A stretch of DNA of 64,000 nt from Bettongia penicillata ogilbyi. Lineage: Eukaryota > Chordata > Mammalia > Diprotodontia > Potoroidae. This document shows, one piece after another, positions 13,101 to 24,525 of the stretch (positions within the stretch are counted from its first letter, which is position 1; every line of letters starts with the position of its first letter). The stretch spans positions 310,001-374,000 of the forward strand of contig JAJHZJ010000251.1 in the NCBI GenBank assembly GCA_023548195.1, in the 5' to 3' direction. The notes under the pieces are model-generated. The model had not been told where the DNA came from. It was given only the letters and a program-made list of their open reading frames with translations, and did not search any database. The position numbers and the translations under genes were made by a program.

Positions 13101-14330
13101 AAAGGGGGAGTGAGGGGAAAAGTGAAGCTTACTCTCACATTTGACTCAAGGAAGGAATAACATGCACACTCAATTTGGTATGAAAATCTATCTTATACTA
13201 CAGGAAAGTAGGGGAGAAGCAGATAAGAGGGGTGGGGGGATGGTAGAAGGGAGGGCAAATGGGAAGAAGGAGTAAATAGAAGTAAACACCTTTGGGGAGG
13301 GACAAGGTCAAAAGAAAGAATAGAATAAATGGGGGGCAGGATAGGATGGAAGGAAATATAGTTAGTCTTACACAACATGACTATTATGGAAGTCTTTTAC
13401 AAAACTACACATATATAGTCTATATTGAATTGTTTGCCTTCTCAGTGGGGATGGGTGGGGAGGGAGGAAGGGAGAGAAGTTAGAACTCAAAGTTTTAGGA
13501 ATAAATGTTGAGAATTGTTTTTGCGTACAACTGGGAAATAAGAAAAATAGGTAACAGGGTATAGAAATCTATCTTGCTCGGCAAGAAAAGAGAGAAGATG
13601 GAGATAAGGAAAGGGAGGGGTGTGATAGAAAGGGGAGAAAATTTGGAACTCAAAATTTTGTGGAAATGAATGTTGAAAACTAAAAATAAATAAACATAAT
13701 AAAAAAAGAAAAAACAATTTAAAAAAATTAATTCGGCATTATAGAAGAAATGTCACTAAACTCCACATTCTCTTTGAACCAATGACACCACTACTAAGCA
13801 TACACCTCAAGAAGGTCAAAGGTAGATTCTGCATACACTGAATTATTTATAACAGCACTTTTCATCAAAGCAAGAAACTGGAAACAAAAGGGATACCCAT
13901 TGACTGAGGAACAGTTAAACAAATTGTGGTACATGAATATAATGGGATATTATTACACGCTAAGAAAGGACAAATACAAAGAGTTCAGGGAAACTTGGAA
14001 GGACTTGTACAAACTGATACACAATGAAAATGACCACAATAATTTAAAAGAAAAAAAAAGACAGAACTTCAATCAATACAATGATTGATTGTGACTTCAG
14101 TGAATTGTTGGTGAAGTGTGCTCCCCTTCTCAGCAGAGAGATGGTAAATTATAGGTGCTGAAAGTATACCTTGTCAGATATTTCCAACATCAGTAATTTG
14201 TTTTGTTTAGCTATAGTTTTTTGCTGCAAAGGAGGGTTCTATTTGGGGAAAGGGAGGAATCATTGGGAAGGGACTGCCATGATTATAGCAATAAATAGAA
14301 AAAATCATCAGTAAAGCATTTCTTTAGAAA
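10200..14330 (+). mobile_element. Nested L1 cluster: ORF2 3' part interrupted by ORF1-type LINEs
   Basis: L1 ORF2 C-terminal sequence at about 10200-10495 (GGAACATAGTTACTCTAATG region) stops. It resumes at about 13735, running into the WYMNIMGYYYTLRKD-like motif (13925-13975) near the L1 ORF2 C-terminus. The interval holds an ORF1-type piece (10500-11177) and then a HAL1-like element (11178-13720). All are degenerate. Confidence 0.6.
11178..13720 (+). mobile_element. HAL1-like element A (LINE with ORF1 and no reverse transcriptase)
   Basis: It starts GGGGGGCAGAGCCAAGATGG, an L1-type 5' end. A broken ORF1 spans about 11900-12755: a coiled coil with repeated QMEKEVQK units at 11916-12128, then the conserved ORF1 C-terminal region at 12471-12671 (AASTSRDRRAWNRIFQKSKE). 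A 3' UTR of about 950 bp with no ORF2 follows, ending GGAACTCAAAATTTTGTGG and an A-rich tail. This ORF1-only layout is that of HAL1 ('half-L1') elements. Two related copies are at 24525-26335 and 43130-44215. Confidence 0.72.
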
Positions 14331-14474
14331 GATTACTTTTAAACAAATATAAAAACATCCTCATGCTTTCCATATATGTCCCTAAGATTTTAAATCAAAG
14401 TTCCAGGCAATCCAGCAAATTTCTAAGCCAATATCCAAATCAACATTAGTTATTTCAGGAAAGTTCATAGGAAG

Positions 14475-14630
14475 GCAAAATGGTATAATGGAGAAACTAC
14501 ATTGGGATTTGTGTCAAAGGCCAACTCTATTTTACTTTAGGTAAGTCACTCCTGAGCTTCAATTTCTTTTTTGTAAAATTAGAGGGTTGTCTATAGGATC
14601 TTTAATATTCATTTGTGTTTTAAATATTAT
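14475..14630 (+). repeat. MIR-type SINE, sense
   Basis: AGGCAAAATGGTATAATGGA head, TAAGTCACTCCTGAGCTTCA core. Confidence 0.65.
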
Positions 14631-14754
14631 CGCACTCTGTGATTTCACTGGCATAAGAGACACATGAGTGAGGAAACTGCCTCCACCAATGCAAGCCAGT
14701 ACTTTCTCTACAATTTGTGGTCTTATTTTTCTCCTTTTGTAAATTTATCTATTT

Positions 14755-15475
14755 GTTTTTAGTTTTCAATATTCACTTCCATAAGATTTTGAGTTCCAAA
14801 TTTTCTCCCTCTCCCTTCCTCTCTCCCCAAGATGGCATGCAATCTGATATAGGCTCTACATATACGATCATATTAAACGTATTTTCACTTTAGTCATGTT
14901 GTAAAGAAAAATTAGAACCAAGGGAAGGAACCAACAAGAAGAAGAAGCAAAACCAAACCACACAAACAAAAAGAAAGACAGAGAGAGCAAATAGTATACT
15001 TCAATATGTATCCAGAGTCCATAGTTCTTTCTCTGGATGTGGATAGCATTTTCCATCATGAGTTATTTGGAATTGTCTTAGATTCTTACATTTCTGAAAG
15101 AACCAAATCCATGAAAATTAGTCAAAATTAGTCATCAAACAATGTGGCTGTTACTGTGTACAGTGTTCTCCTGGTTCTGCTCATTTCACTCAGCATCAGT
15201 TCACATAAGTCTTTCCCAGTTTTTCTGAAGTCCACATGCTCATCATCAGTGCTTATAGTACAATAGTATTCCATTACATTCATATACCACAACATGTTCA
15301 GCCACTCCCTAATTAGTGGGCATCCTTCAATTTCCAATTCTTGACCACCACAAAAAGAACTGCTATAAATATTTTTGTACATATCCTGTTCCCATCTTTA
15401 TGATCTCTTTGGGATACAGACCTAGAAGTGGTATTGCTGGGTCAAGGGGTATGTGCAGTTTTATAGCTCTTTGGA
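14755..15475 (-). mobile_element. L1 3' end, antisense
   Basis: Read on minus it ends AACTCAAAATCTTATGGAAG. It carries an ORF2 C-terminal frame at 15382-15128 containing NMLWYMNVMEYYC, the marsupial counterpart of the L1 ORF2 C-terminal motif. It is broken and 5'-truncated. Confidence 0.85.
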
Positions 15476-15479
15476 CACA

Positions 15480-15640
15480 GTGCAACTTATAGTTTTAAGA
15501 GTTGCCTAGAGCCCTGAGAGGGTAAGTGATTTGTCCATGGTCACATAGTCAGTGTAATGTTGTAGATGAGACTTGAACCCAAGTCTAACTAGATCTGGTG
15601 CCAGTTCCCTGCCCACCAAGTCACATTGTCTGTTATATTT
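15480..15640 (-). repeat. MIR-type SINE, antisense
   Basis: GGTAAGTGATTTGTCCATGG and AGACTTGAACCCAAGTCTAA are antisense MIR landmarks. Confidence 0.7.
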
Positions 15641-17380
15641 TAAGTAAATCAGTTAAAATATCAGGTAAACATTTTGTTCACACTTTGTAATTATAAAGTT
15701 CTACAATAATTGGTTGACAAAAAAGACAATTTCAAGTAACAAACATTGCTATTAATAATGTACCAATACTGTGTTCTCAACAGTACTGTGTTTTGCTAAA
15801 TAAATACCACTCCTTTTACTCAGTAAATATATCTACTAAGGGGGAAAAAATGCGCAGTAATAGTGAGTCAGACATGGGTGTATATGGAAATAGCCAGTCA
15901 TTTAGAAGTAAAGTGGGCGGGGTAGAGAAAGTCTAAAATGATTGGCCAGTGGTTCTCCTCCCCAAGGCGTCACCTATCTAAGACAAAATTATCTAACCAA
16001 ATTTGTTAGATAGGCTTGATTATTAGAGTTTTATGTTTCCTCATCCACCAGCCAAACTAATTTCTACTGAATTGTTTGTTCTCCTATCATCTTCCACTTC
16101 AAAGGAAAGCACCTCTTGAGCACACCCTTGTGACTGAAATCTGAAAGCTCCATGTACTTTAAAGGGACTATCCAACCACCAATAAGGTTCCTATTAAGCA
16201 TATACAGATGGAGAAACCAATGGAAATCCACTTTGAGTAAAGTTACTTGGGGTTCTATTAGCAATTAGCAATCTAAAACTCTCACAAAGGATTGCATGGA
16301 CAGACATAATTTTAAAACAAAATTAGGAACCCACAAAAGTCTTATTTTGCCCTACCACAGCAAGAATATGCAAGAAGGACAAAAAGGCACTTGAGTTTCT
16401 AGATGCATCTCCTACTTATAAACATGTAGAAATGCACCTGGTCAGTAGGGTAGAGTATGTTGACTCATGTGGTCTTCAGATAGTCACCAGGTTAGAGGTG
16501 CCCTAATTCCACCCCTTTTTATGCCCTTGGGAGATCAGGGAGCTACAATAAGATGGGGTAAGGGCCAATCAGATCCCAGGGACTATTTTTTTGCCTTTTA
16601 AAGAAAACTAATGCCTGTTGAGGGGAAACAGGGAAGTCAGGTCTTATTGCAGTATGGCTCACATCCTTACATATGAGTCATTGCTCAGAGATTTTCCCTA
16701 AAGTGCTACAAAAGAAGCAAGGAGAAACTGTGGATAGAGCACTATATCTCTACCCCCTACTCAATTTACAAGTGAGAACTAAAAGGGTAAGAGACTCTTC
16801 TCAATCTACCCCCATTACTACTATCTACATTTCATGTGGGAACCATTCTTGCCATAGATGTGTGTGTATACACATAAACATACATAATGCATATATATAT
16901 ATATTTACATACATATATATGAAAATATATTATATGTGAAGGACTTTCCTCCTTATAACATGCATGTTGTACTTATTACACAGATAATACCAAAAAGCAT
17001 TAACTAGATTTATAAAAGGCCAGGAACATGGAAGACCAATTCATTTCCTTTAGCCAATCACACTTCTTTCTACCTTTTAGCAATAGAACTGTTATAGCCC
17101 CAAAGCAGTCTAATTTTGACTTCTAACTAATCTAAAGCCACTTTAAACTTGTTTGTGATGATCCTTATATCCCTGTCTACACTCGATAGGTTTCCCATGG
17201 CAGTCACAATTTTACAGTTCTCCAGTTCAGATTACTGGTCAATGCTGGGAATCAATGAGTCTAAGAGTGAATAAAATTCTTCTGCTCCTGTGTATCTCTC
17301 ATGCTCAGATTCAAACATATCATCAATATGTGTTCCTTGTCCCATTCTTAACTGGCTGAATCAATTTATCATTCTCTAAC
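15640..17380. other. Intergenic sequence, no gene seen
   Basis: No splice-bounded frames. It includes a TA-rich microsatellite at about 16885-16932. The short frame at 16673-16939 runs into that microsatellite and has no domain. Confidence 0.5.
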
Positions 17381-17384
17381 AGTA

Positions 17385-17590
17385 ACAGCTAGTATTTAGG
17401 TAGTGCTTTAAAGTGTGCAAAGTGTGTTATGTGTGTTAACTCCTTTGATCCCCACAAACACTTTTTGTGGTAGTGTTAATATTATCCCCATTTTACATAT
17501 AAAGAAACAGAGTAAGAGCAGTTACTAGACTTGACCAGAAATGTCTAAAGGAGGAGCTGTCTCCAAGTTTGGCACTCTTACACCCTGTTA
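17385..17590 (-). repeat. MIR-type SINE, antisense
   Basis: AGTGCTTTAAAGTGTGCAAA, TATTATCCCCATTTTACATA and following are antisense MIR. Confidence 0.75.
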
Positions 17591-17739
17591 CCTGGAGGCC
17601 CTCTACAAACATTTTCACACTATCATTGAAAATAAACAGGACCATTTTTCTTAACATAGGATTATACAAGGTGGCTCGTGGCATTGCTTTATTTTCTGAG
17701 CTTAAGCTAAGCAATTTATTTCATATTTTGTAATTTAAG

Positions 17740-18080
17740 CATTTTATATTTTAGTAGTAATATTCCATTTCTTTTAGGTTCTCAGTTTTATTAGCAAATA
17801 ATTGTGTATAGTAAGTTCTGACAGTTATTTTTTATTTCTAGTTTGTTAGGGTTTCACTTTGTCCATTTTTCATTTTGGTAATTATACTTTCCTCTCTTTT
17901 TGTTTGGGTTAATTAAAGTTTTATCCATTTTTTTCAAAAAACCTTTTCAAAGAATCAGCTATTAACTTCATCAGTTCTATAGGGTTTTTCCACTTTACAT
18001 ATTCTCTAATTTTAAAGATTTTCTATTTTGTGTATTTTTTAATCTATTTGATTTTCTATTTTTTTATTTCTAATGGAAGT
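17740..18080 (-). mobile_element. L1 ORF2 fragment, antisense
   Basis: TTTCAAAGAATCAGCTATTA and the T-rich run after it resemble the antisense of a central L1 ORF2 segment. Highly decayed. Confidence 0.55.
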
Positions 18081-19500
18081 TGTACTCCATCAAATGTGTA
18101 GTAATGGGCCTCAGGGATTGTGTAACAGAGATCCCCTACAAATTTCTGTAGATTCCACTTATATCTGTGTCCCACTGAAGGCCTTGTGCTTTGACATGAG
18201 GACACAATACCCTTGATGACTACTGAGTAGGAAAAGTCATTTAATCAGTGGATCTTCAAAAACCTGTCCTCTGTCTTCCCTTCTGGCCTGAAAATCATGG
18301 AGAAAAGAAAAACACCTACTCAAGTCTCTATCTGGAGGGGCAGGAAAGAAGTCATTACTCACCTCCATGACTAGAGTGGAAGAAGGACACAAACACATTC
18401 CTTCACCCCTCTAAGCAGAGCCTCTTGGCAACATGACAAAAAAACAAAGGATGAGTCCAAGCCCTGGCTTAACTTGCTAAAAGACACCATTCTTGTGGGG
18501 GACAGTGCAGAGTGGAATGATATGTAAAGATCCTGTTCAGCATGTTCTGATGTTTATATGAACCTCCCAAGAAAGTCTTAACAATAGTTAATACATATTT
18601 TGGCTTTGTGTATGTAGAGGAAATAAATACCTGTCCCATATCAAATGTGAATTGTAAAGTGAGTACTTTTCTCTTTTCCCTTCCCCCTTTGGGGAGAACT
18701 CACACATGAGATAAATCCTTAAGTATTAAATAATTTCCCCCCAAGGCACCAGGGTGCAGATATAATATGCTAAAGAGTATAAAAAAATATGACTGAAGTG
18801 GGTAGGCTACCTCAGGACTAAACCTAGTCCGGACTGCATTTGTGGTTCTAAGGCAGAGGTACCTCACAGTGGAGAAGGACAGAGTGTAGTGCACCAACCC
18901 TTTGAACCTAGAAGTGGTTACAACTATTAGAGGTATATTACCAGATGCCCAGATATAAGTGATCCATAAAATATTCAAATTTTAATAGCTGTCATCATGC
19001 TGAATACTCAAAATTCCAAACTACACAGGATGAATAGATTTCAATATATTCACATATATTGGTATCTATATAACCAGTGGGATCAATTTAAATCACTTAG
19101 AAACAAGATGAGGTACATGTGATTGCCCTCATCCTGTCTCAATATTTTCATTCAATTACAAAATTTGTCATTTTGTATGTCTGAACAATAACCTGAAGAA
19201 TAAAATAAAATAAAATAAAAGCTGGACAGTGATTTGTGTCTTTCAATTATTTCTATCTGAATGTCACTGAAAAAGATTAGGACAGTGACATAACTGACAA
19301 TAATTTTATGAATTTGAACTAATCTCATTTCTACAGGTAGAAATTCATACATCAATAGCCCCTTGAACTATGAAATGGTCACTTAGAGTAGCCAAAAATA
19401 TAGCCATTGATGAAAAAAGTCCACCCAGGAGATTCAGGTTCACAAACTAAGGAGTTATCAGGAGTTCACTCCTCCCACTATACCATCATCCCTCAGGCTA
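18080..19500. other. Intergenic sequence, origin unclear
   Basis: Positions 18080-18670 have a less AT-rich, unique-looking composition with an AATAAA near 18622. They could be a decayed LTR, but I could not find paired TG/CA ends or a target duplication. A short (TAAAA)n run is at 19200-19220. No exon evidence. Confidence 0.4.
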
Positions 19501-20400
19501 TCAGTTGCCAAATCCTGCTCGTTCTGTCTTCCTACCATCTCCTGCATTCACCCTTTTCTGTCCATTAATAAGGCTGTGGTCATTCTACAGCTCAAGACCA
19601 CCTGACCCCCCCCCACCTAGATTGTTGTAATTGCCTCTTAATTGGTTTCCCAGCCTCAGATTTATCTCCTCTGCAATCCAACCTCCACACAACCACAAAA
19701 CTGATATTTCTAAAGCTCAGGCCTGACCACATCAACTCCTTCATTATCAAATAAGTTATTCATAAGGCACTCAGAACAGTGCCTGGTTCACAGTAGATAC
19801 CTAATAAATGCTCATCCACACTCAGGTATTCAAAAGGCTCCAGTGGCTCCCTATGGTCTCTAGGATAAAATCTCGACTCCATTGGTTGGTTTTTAGACCC
19901 CTTTGCAATCTGCCTCTAGATTTCTATTGGTAAATTAGTAGCACTGTTCTTTTTCTATTTGTACTGGCTGTCCCACATTCATGGAACATACTCCCTCCTC
20001 ATCCCACCTCCATCTCATAAAATTAAAAATTTTCATCAAAATTCACCTCCTATAGGCATCCTATACTGATCCTTTACCTTACTTTGGGGGGAGGAGGGAA
20101 ATAGACTGCAAATATACTTTATTATTATATTCCTGATATACTATATGAGGATACTATATATACTAAATATACTATATCAGTATATATATATATACATATA
20201 CATATATATCAGTATATATCCCTCCAAAGTATACATAATATTTACTTTGTCTATATTTTAATCTACGTATGTGCAGTTTCTGGCCAATAGAATGTAAGCC
20301 ACTTGAGGACAAGAGCTGTCTTCTTTGCCTCTGAATCCCCAAAGCCCACTATAGTACCTGGCACATTGTAGGTATTCAATAAATGTTTAACTGAGTGCAC
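19500..20400 (+). repeat. L2-type LINE 3' region, sense
   Basis: Landmarks are ATTGGTTTCCCAGCCTCAG, CAGTGGCTCCCTATGGTCTC and the terminal TATTCAATAAATGTTTAACT. They are typical of the decayed L2 3' end in mammals. An AT-rich (TATA)n stretch at 20130-20216 interrupts it. Confidence 0.75.
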
Positions 20401-20600
20401 AGTATGGGAGAAGGGGAAAACACTGACTCTGGAATCAGTGGATTTGGGCTTAGATACCAGCTCTGCCACTTATAACTTCCGTGACTTTGGGCATATCACT
20501 TCATTTTCCTGTGCCTCCATTTTCCTCAGCTATAAAATAAGGGGGTCAGACTCGATGACCTGTAAAGTGCCTTGAGTTTCTATATCAATGATCTTGTTAC
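20400..20600 (+). repeat. MIR-type SINE, sense
   Basis: ACTGACTCTGGAATCAGTGG, GATACCAGCTCTGCCACTTA and the TCAGACTCGATGACCTGTAA tail give a near full-length sense MIR. Confidence 0.85.
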
Positions 20601-21250
20601 AATGCATCCTTCTCTCATGCTGCTCAAGCTCTCCTTTAGCTCAAATTCTTTACTATCCTTTTATTTCTTTCTCCCTTCCTCAAAATTTCATGTCTTACCT
20701 TTATAACTCATACCCCTCTCCAAATCTCTCTCTTTACAATGTTGTATCCCTCAGCCCAAGTCCTTCTCCTGTATATTTACTTCTCAATAAAGCTAAAAGG
20801 TAACACTATTTATAACCTTCCCCTAGTGCCCTTCATCTCATGGCTAAAACCCAAATTTGTATCTTCAGCCTGGAATTTTAAAGTTCGCCACAGTCCAACT
20901 CTGATTTACCTTTCCAACCTTATTTCATACTACTCATGATTGCCACGTTCCAGTCCAACTGGACTATTAGCTGTTTGGTTTGGTTTTTAATTCAATGCTC
21001 CATTGTTCTGTATCCTTGCATTTGCACTAGTGTATCTAGTGCCTAGACTACACTCCTTCTTCATCTCCACTGATAGAAATCTTTATTTTCTCTTCAAGGT
21101 CCTGTTCAAGTCCCTTCTTCCATCATATCTTCCCCAATTCCCTCAATTATTAGAACTATGTCTTTACTTTGTATTATTCCCCTCTCCTAACTGTAATGTA
21201 AACTATTTGAAAGCAGAGGCTAATGTTCATGTTGCAGTGCCTTGAATATA
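20600..21250 (+). repeat. L2-type LINE fragment, sense
   Basis: CTCATGGCTAAAACCCAAAT, AGTTCGCCACAGTCCAACTC and CTTCAAGGTCCTGTTCAAGT follow the order of the L2 3' end. Several overlapping short frames here (20588-21245) are repeat-derived. Confidence 0.65.
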
Positions 21251-21594
21251 CTAGTTGCTTATGAAAGCTGCAAATATTTCTACCTCACTTCTATTTCTAT
21301 TTTTACTCTTCATGTGTGTATCCTTGGATCTGTTCTCCTCTCTTTTACAGACTTTTTCCTTTTTTTATTGTTTTGATTTTCCCTAGATTTTTTTTTTACT
21401 CTCTATGAGAAGCCTGTCTATTTATATGATATGCTAAAGATTTTGTCCAACTTACAAATTAAAGAATTATTGGTGATAATTCACCAAGTCCTGTCTTTGT
21501 TCAGTGCCCTACAATACACAAATGTAAAACACAAAAGAGGATTTTATGATCCCACAAAATTTTTCTTCATAGCAAGCTGAAAAATAAAATGCAA

Positions 21595-21885
21595 AAAAGA
21601 GCTACATTTATAAAGTTCTTTAAAAAAATTATAAAGCCCTCTCATTATTTCATTTTATTATAATTATGTGGAGGGGACCCTTGAATGTTTTCTTGAGTTG
21701 CCCTAATTTCAATATAGGAAGTCCCCTTATTACCCTCTAGGGTATTACCCTCTAGACAATACAAATATAATTACCTCCATTTCATAGGGAGGTTAAGTGA
21801 TTTATCCAACTACATGTGGACAGAGCAGTTAAACAAGAATTTGAACCCATGTCTTCTGACTCTCTTTCCACTATAATGGACTTAC
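21595..21885 (-). repeat. MIR-type SINE, antisense, interrupted
   Basis: ATTATAAAGCCCTCTCATTA and then AGGTTAAGTGATTTATCCAA / GAATTTGAACCCATGTCTTC are antisense MIR parts, with about 100 bp of unrelated sequence between them. Confidence 0.55.
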
Positions 21886-22044
21886 ATTGAATGTATAAGG
21901 CATTTAATGTCTATTACAACTACTTTCTACAATGGTACCAAGCATTATGCATTATTAATCAGAAACCTGGGCTATAGAATTCTGATAATCTGGCAAAAGT
22001 TACCAAAAGTTCCCTCTACACATCTACCCTTCCTGTTCCAGGAT

Positions 22045-24525
22045 CACACACTGTGACCAGGTGGAATTTATACTAGGATTGCAAAGTTGGTTCAATATTA
22101 GGAAAACTATTAGCATAATTAACCACATCAGTAACAAAACCAAGAGAAATCGTGTGATTATCTCAACAGATGCTGAAAAAGCTTTTGACAAAATACAAAA
22201 CCCATTCCTATTAAAAATACCAGAGAGCATAGGAATAAAGGGAGCCTTTCTTAAAATGATAAGTGGTATTCATCTAAAACCTTCAGCAAGCATTATCTAC
22301 AATGGAGATAAGCTAGAAGTCTTTCCAATAAGATCAGGGGGGAAGCAAGGATGCCCATTATGATCACTATTATTCAATATTGTGCTAGAAATTTTAGCTA
22401 TAGCAATAAGAGAAGAAAAAGAAATTGAATTAGAAAAGATGCTGAGAAAATAAAACTACCACTCTTTGCAGAGGATATGATGGGATATACTTAGAGAATC
22501 CAAGAGAATCAACTAAAAAATTACTTGAAATAATTAACAACTTTAGCAAAATTGCGGGTTATAAAATAAGCCAACATATATAAATCAACCCCATTTCTAT
22601 ATATTATTAACAAAATACAGTAATAAGAGATAGAGAAATTCCACTCACAATAACTATAAACAACATAAAATACTTGGGAGTTTATCTGTCAAGACAAAAG
22701 CACGAACTACATAAACAATTACAAGCTACTTTTCAACAAATAAAGTTGTATCTAAACAACTGGAAAAATATCAATTGCTCATAGGTAGGTTGACTCAATA
22801 TAATAAAATGACAATTCTGCATAGACTAGTTCATTCAGTGCCATACCAATCAAGCTACCAAAATCTTATTTTATAGAGCTCAGAAAAAAATAATAACAAA
22901 ATCCATCTGGAAGAAAAAAAAGGTTAAGAATATCAAGGGAATTAATGAAAAAAATGCAAACGAAGCTATACCAGATATAGCTTAGTATATCTGGTATATT
23001 TAGCTATACCAGATCTCAAACTGTAAAGCAGTAATTATCAAAACAATCTACTACTGGCTAAGAAATAGAATGGTGGATCAGTGAAATAGATTAGGTACAT
23101 AAGACACAGTAGCAAATAAATAACCATAGTAATCTGGTGTTTCAAAAACCCAAAGACCTCAGCCACAGGGATAAGAAATCACTATTTGAGAAAAACCACT
23201 TGGAAAACTGGAAAACAATATGGAAGAAACTGGTTATAGACCAACATCTTACACCATATACTTAGATAAGATGAAATTGGGTACATGATTTAAACATAAA
23301 GTGTGATACCGTAAACAAAAGATGAACAAAGAATATTCTAAGTGTCAGATCTGTGGAAAAGAGAAGAATTTATAAACAAAGAAGAGATGGAGTGCATTAA
23401 TTGTAAATGCAAATAGACTGTAAATAGATTATTTTGTAAAATAGATTATTTTGATTATGTAAAATTAAAAAGGTTCTGCACAAAGAAAACCAATGCACCT
23501 AAGATTACAAAGAAAGCAAAAACCTGGGAAACAATCTTTACAGCAAGTGTCTCTGACAAAGGCTCCATTTCTCAAATACATGGAGAACTGTGTCAAATTT
23601 ATAAGAATACAACCCATTCCCCAATTGATAAATGGTCAAAGGATATAAAATTGGCAGTTTTCTGATGAAGAAATCAAAGTTATCTATAGCCATATAAAGA
23701 AATGTTTCAAATCACTATTGATTAGATAAATGAGAATTAAAATATCTCTGAGATATCACCTCACACCTATCAAATTGGCTAATGTGACAGAAAAGGAATA
23801 TTATAAATACTGGAGAGAATGTGGGAAAATTGGAACACTAATGCACTGTTGGTGGTGTTTTGAACTGATCCAAGCATTCTAAAGAACAATTTAAAACTAT
23901 GTCTAATATGCAAACAAACTATGCCTACCCTTTGATCCATCAATACCACTTCTAAGCTTGTATCCCAAGGAGATCATAAAAAAGGGAAAAGAACCTAGAT
24001 GTACAAAAATATTTATAGCAGCTCTTTTTGTGATGGCAAAAAAATTTTGGAAATTAAGGAAATGCCCATCACTTGGGAAAAGACTGAACAAGTTATGGTA
24101 TATGAATGTAATGGAATACTATTGTGCAAAAAGAAATGATGAACAAGCAGATTTCAGAAAAACCTGAACAGATTTATGTGAACTGATGCAAAGTGAAATG
24201 AGCAGAACCAGAACATTATAATACAGTAACAGCAAAACCCTGTGATGATCAACTATGATAGACTTAGTTCTTCTTAGAAGTACAATGATTCAAGAAAATT
24301 AGAAAGGATTCATGATAGAAAATGCTAACCACATCCAAAGGATGAACTGATGTATTCTGAACAAATCAAAGCATATTGTTTTCACTTTTTTGCAATTTAT
24401 TTTCCTTTTGGTCTATTTCTTCTTTCACAATTATGACTAATATGGAAATATGTCTTACATGATTGTGTGTGTGTTCTGTGTAACCTATATCAAATTGCTC
24501 ACCGTTTAAGAAGAGAGGAGGGCAG
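22045..24525 (+). mobile_element. L1 ORF2 to 3' UTR, 5'-truncated and broken
   Basis: It begins inside ORF2. The frame at 22061-22363 shows reverse-transcriptase sequence: FILGLQSWFNIRK, TDAEKAFDKIQ (the first catalytic Asp is not in an intact YADD context here) and SGGKQGCPL. Multiple stops and frameshifts follow. The ORF2 C-terminal motif LNKLWYMNVMEYYCA is at 24047-24130. The 3' UTR is interrupted at about 24525 by a second element and resumes at 26335-26455. Confidence 0.85.

Noticed and set aside
22061..22363. Open frame with reverse-transcriptase similarity
   Set aside because: It is a 5'-truncated, frameshifted L1 ORF2 remnant, not a gene or a retron-like system.
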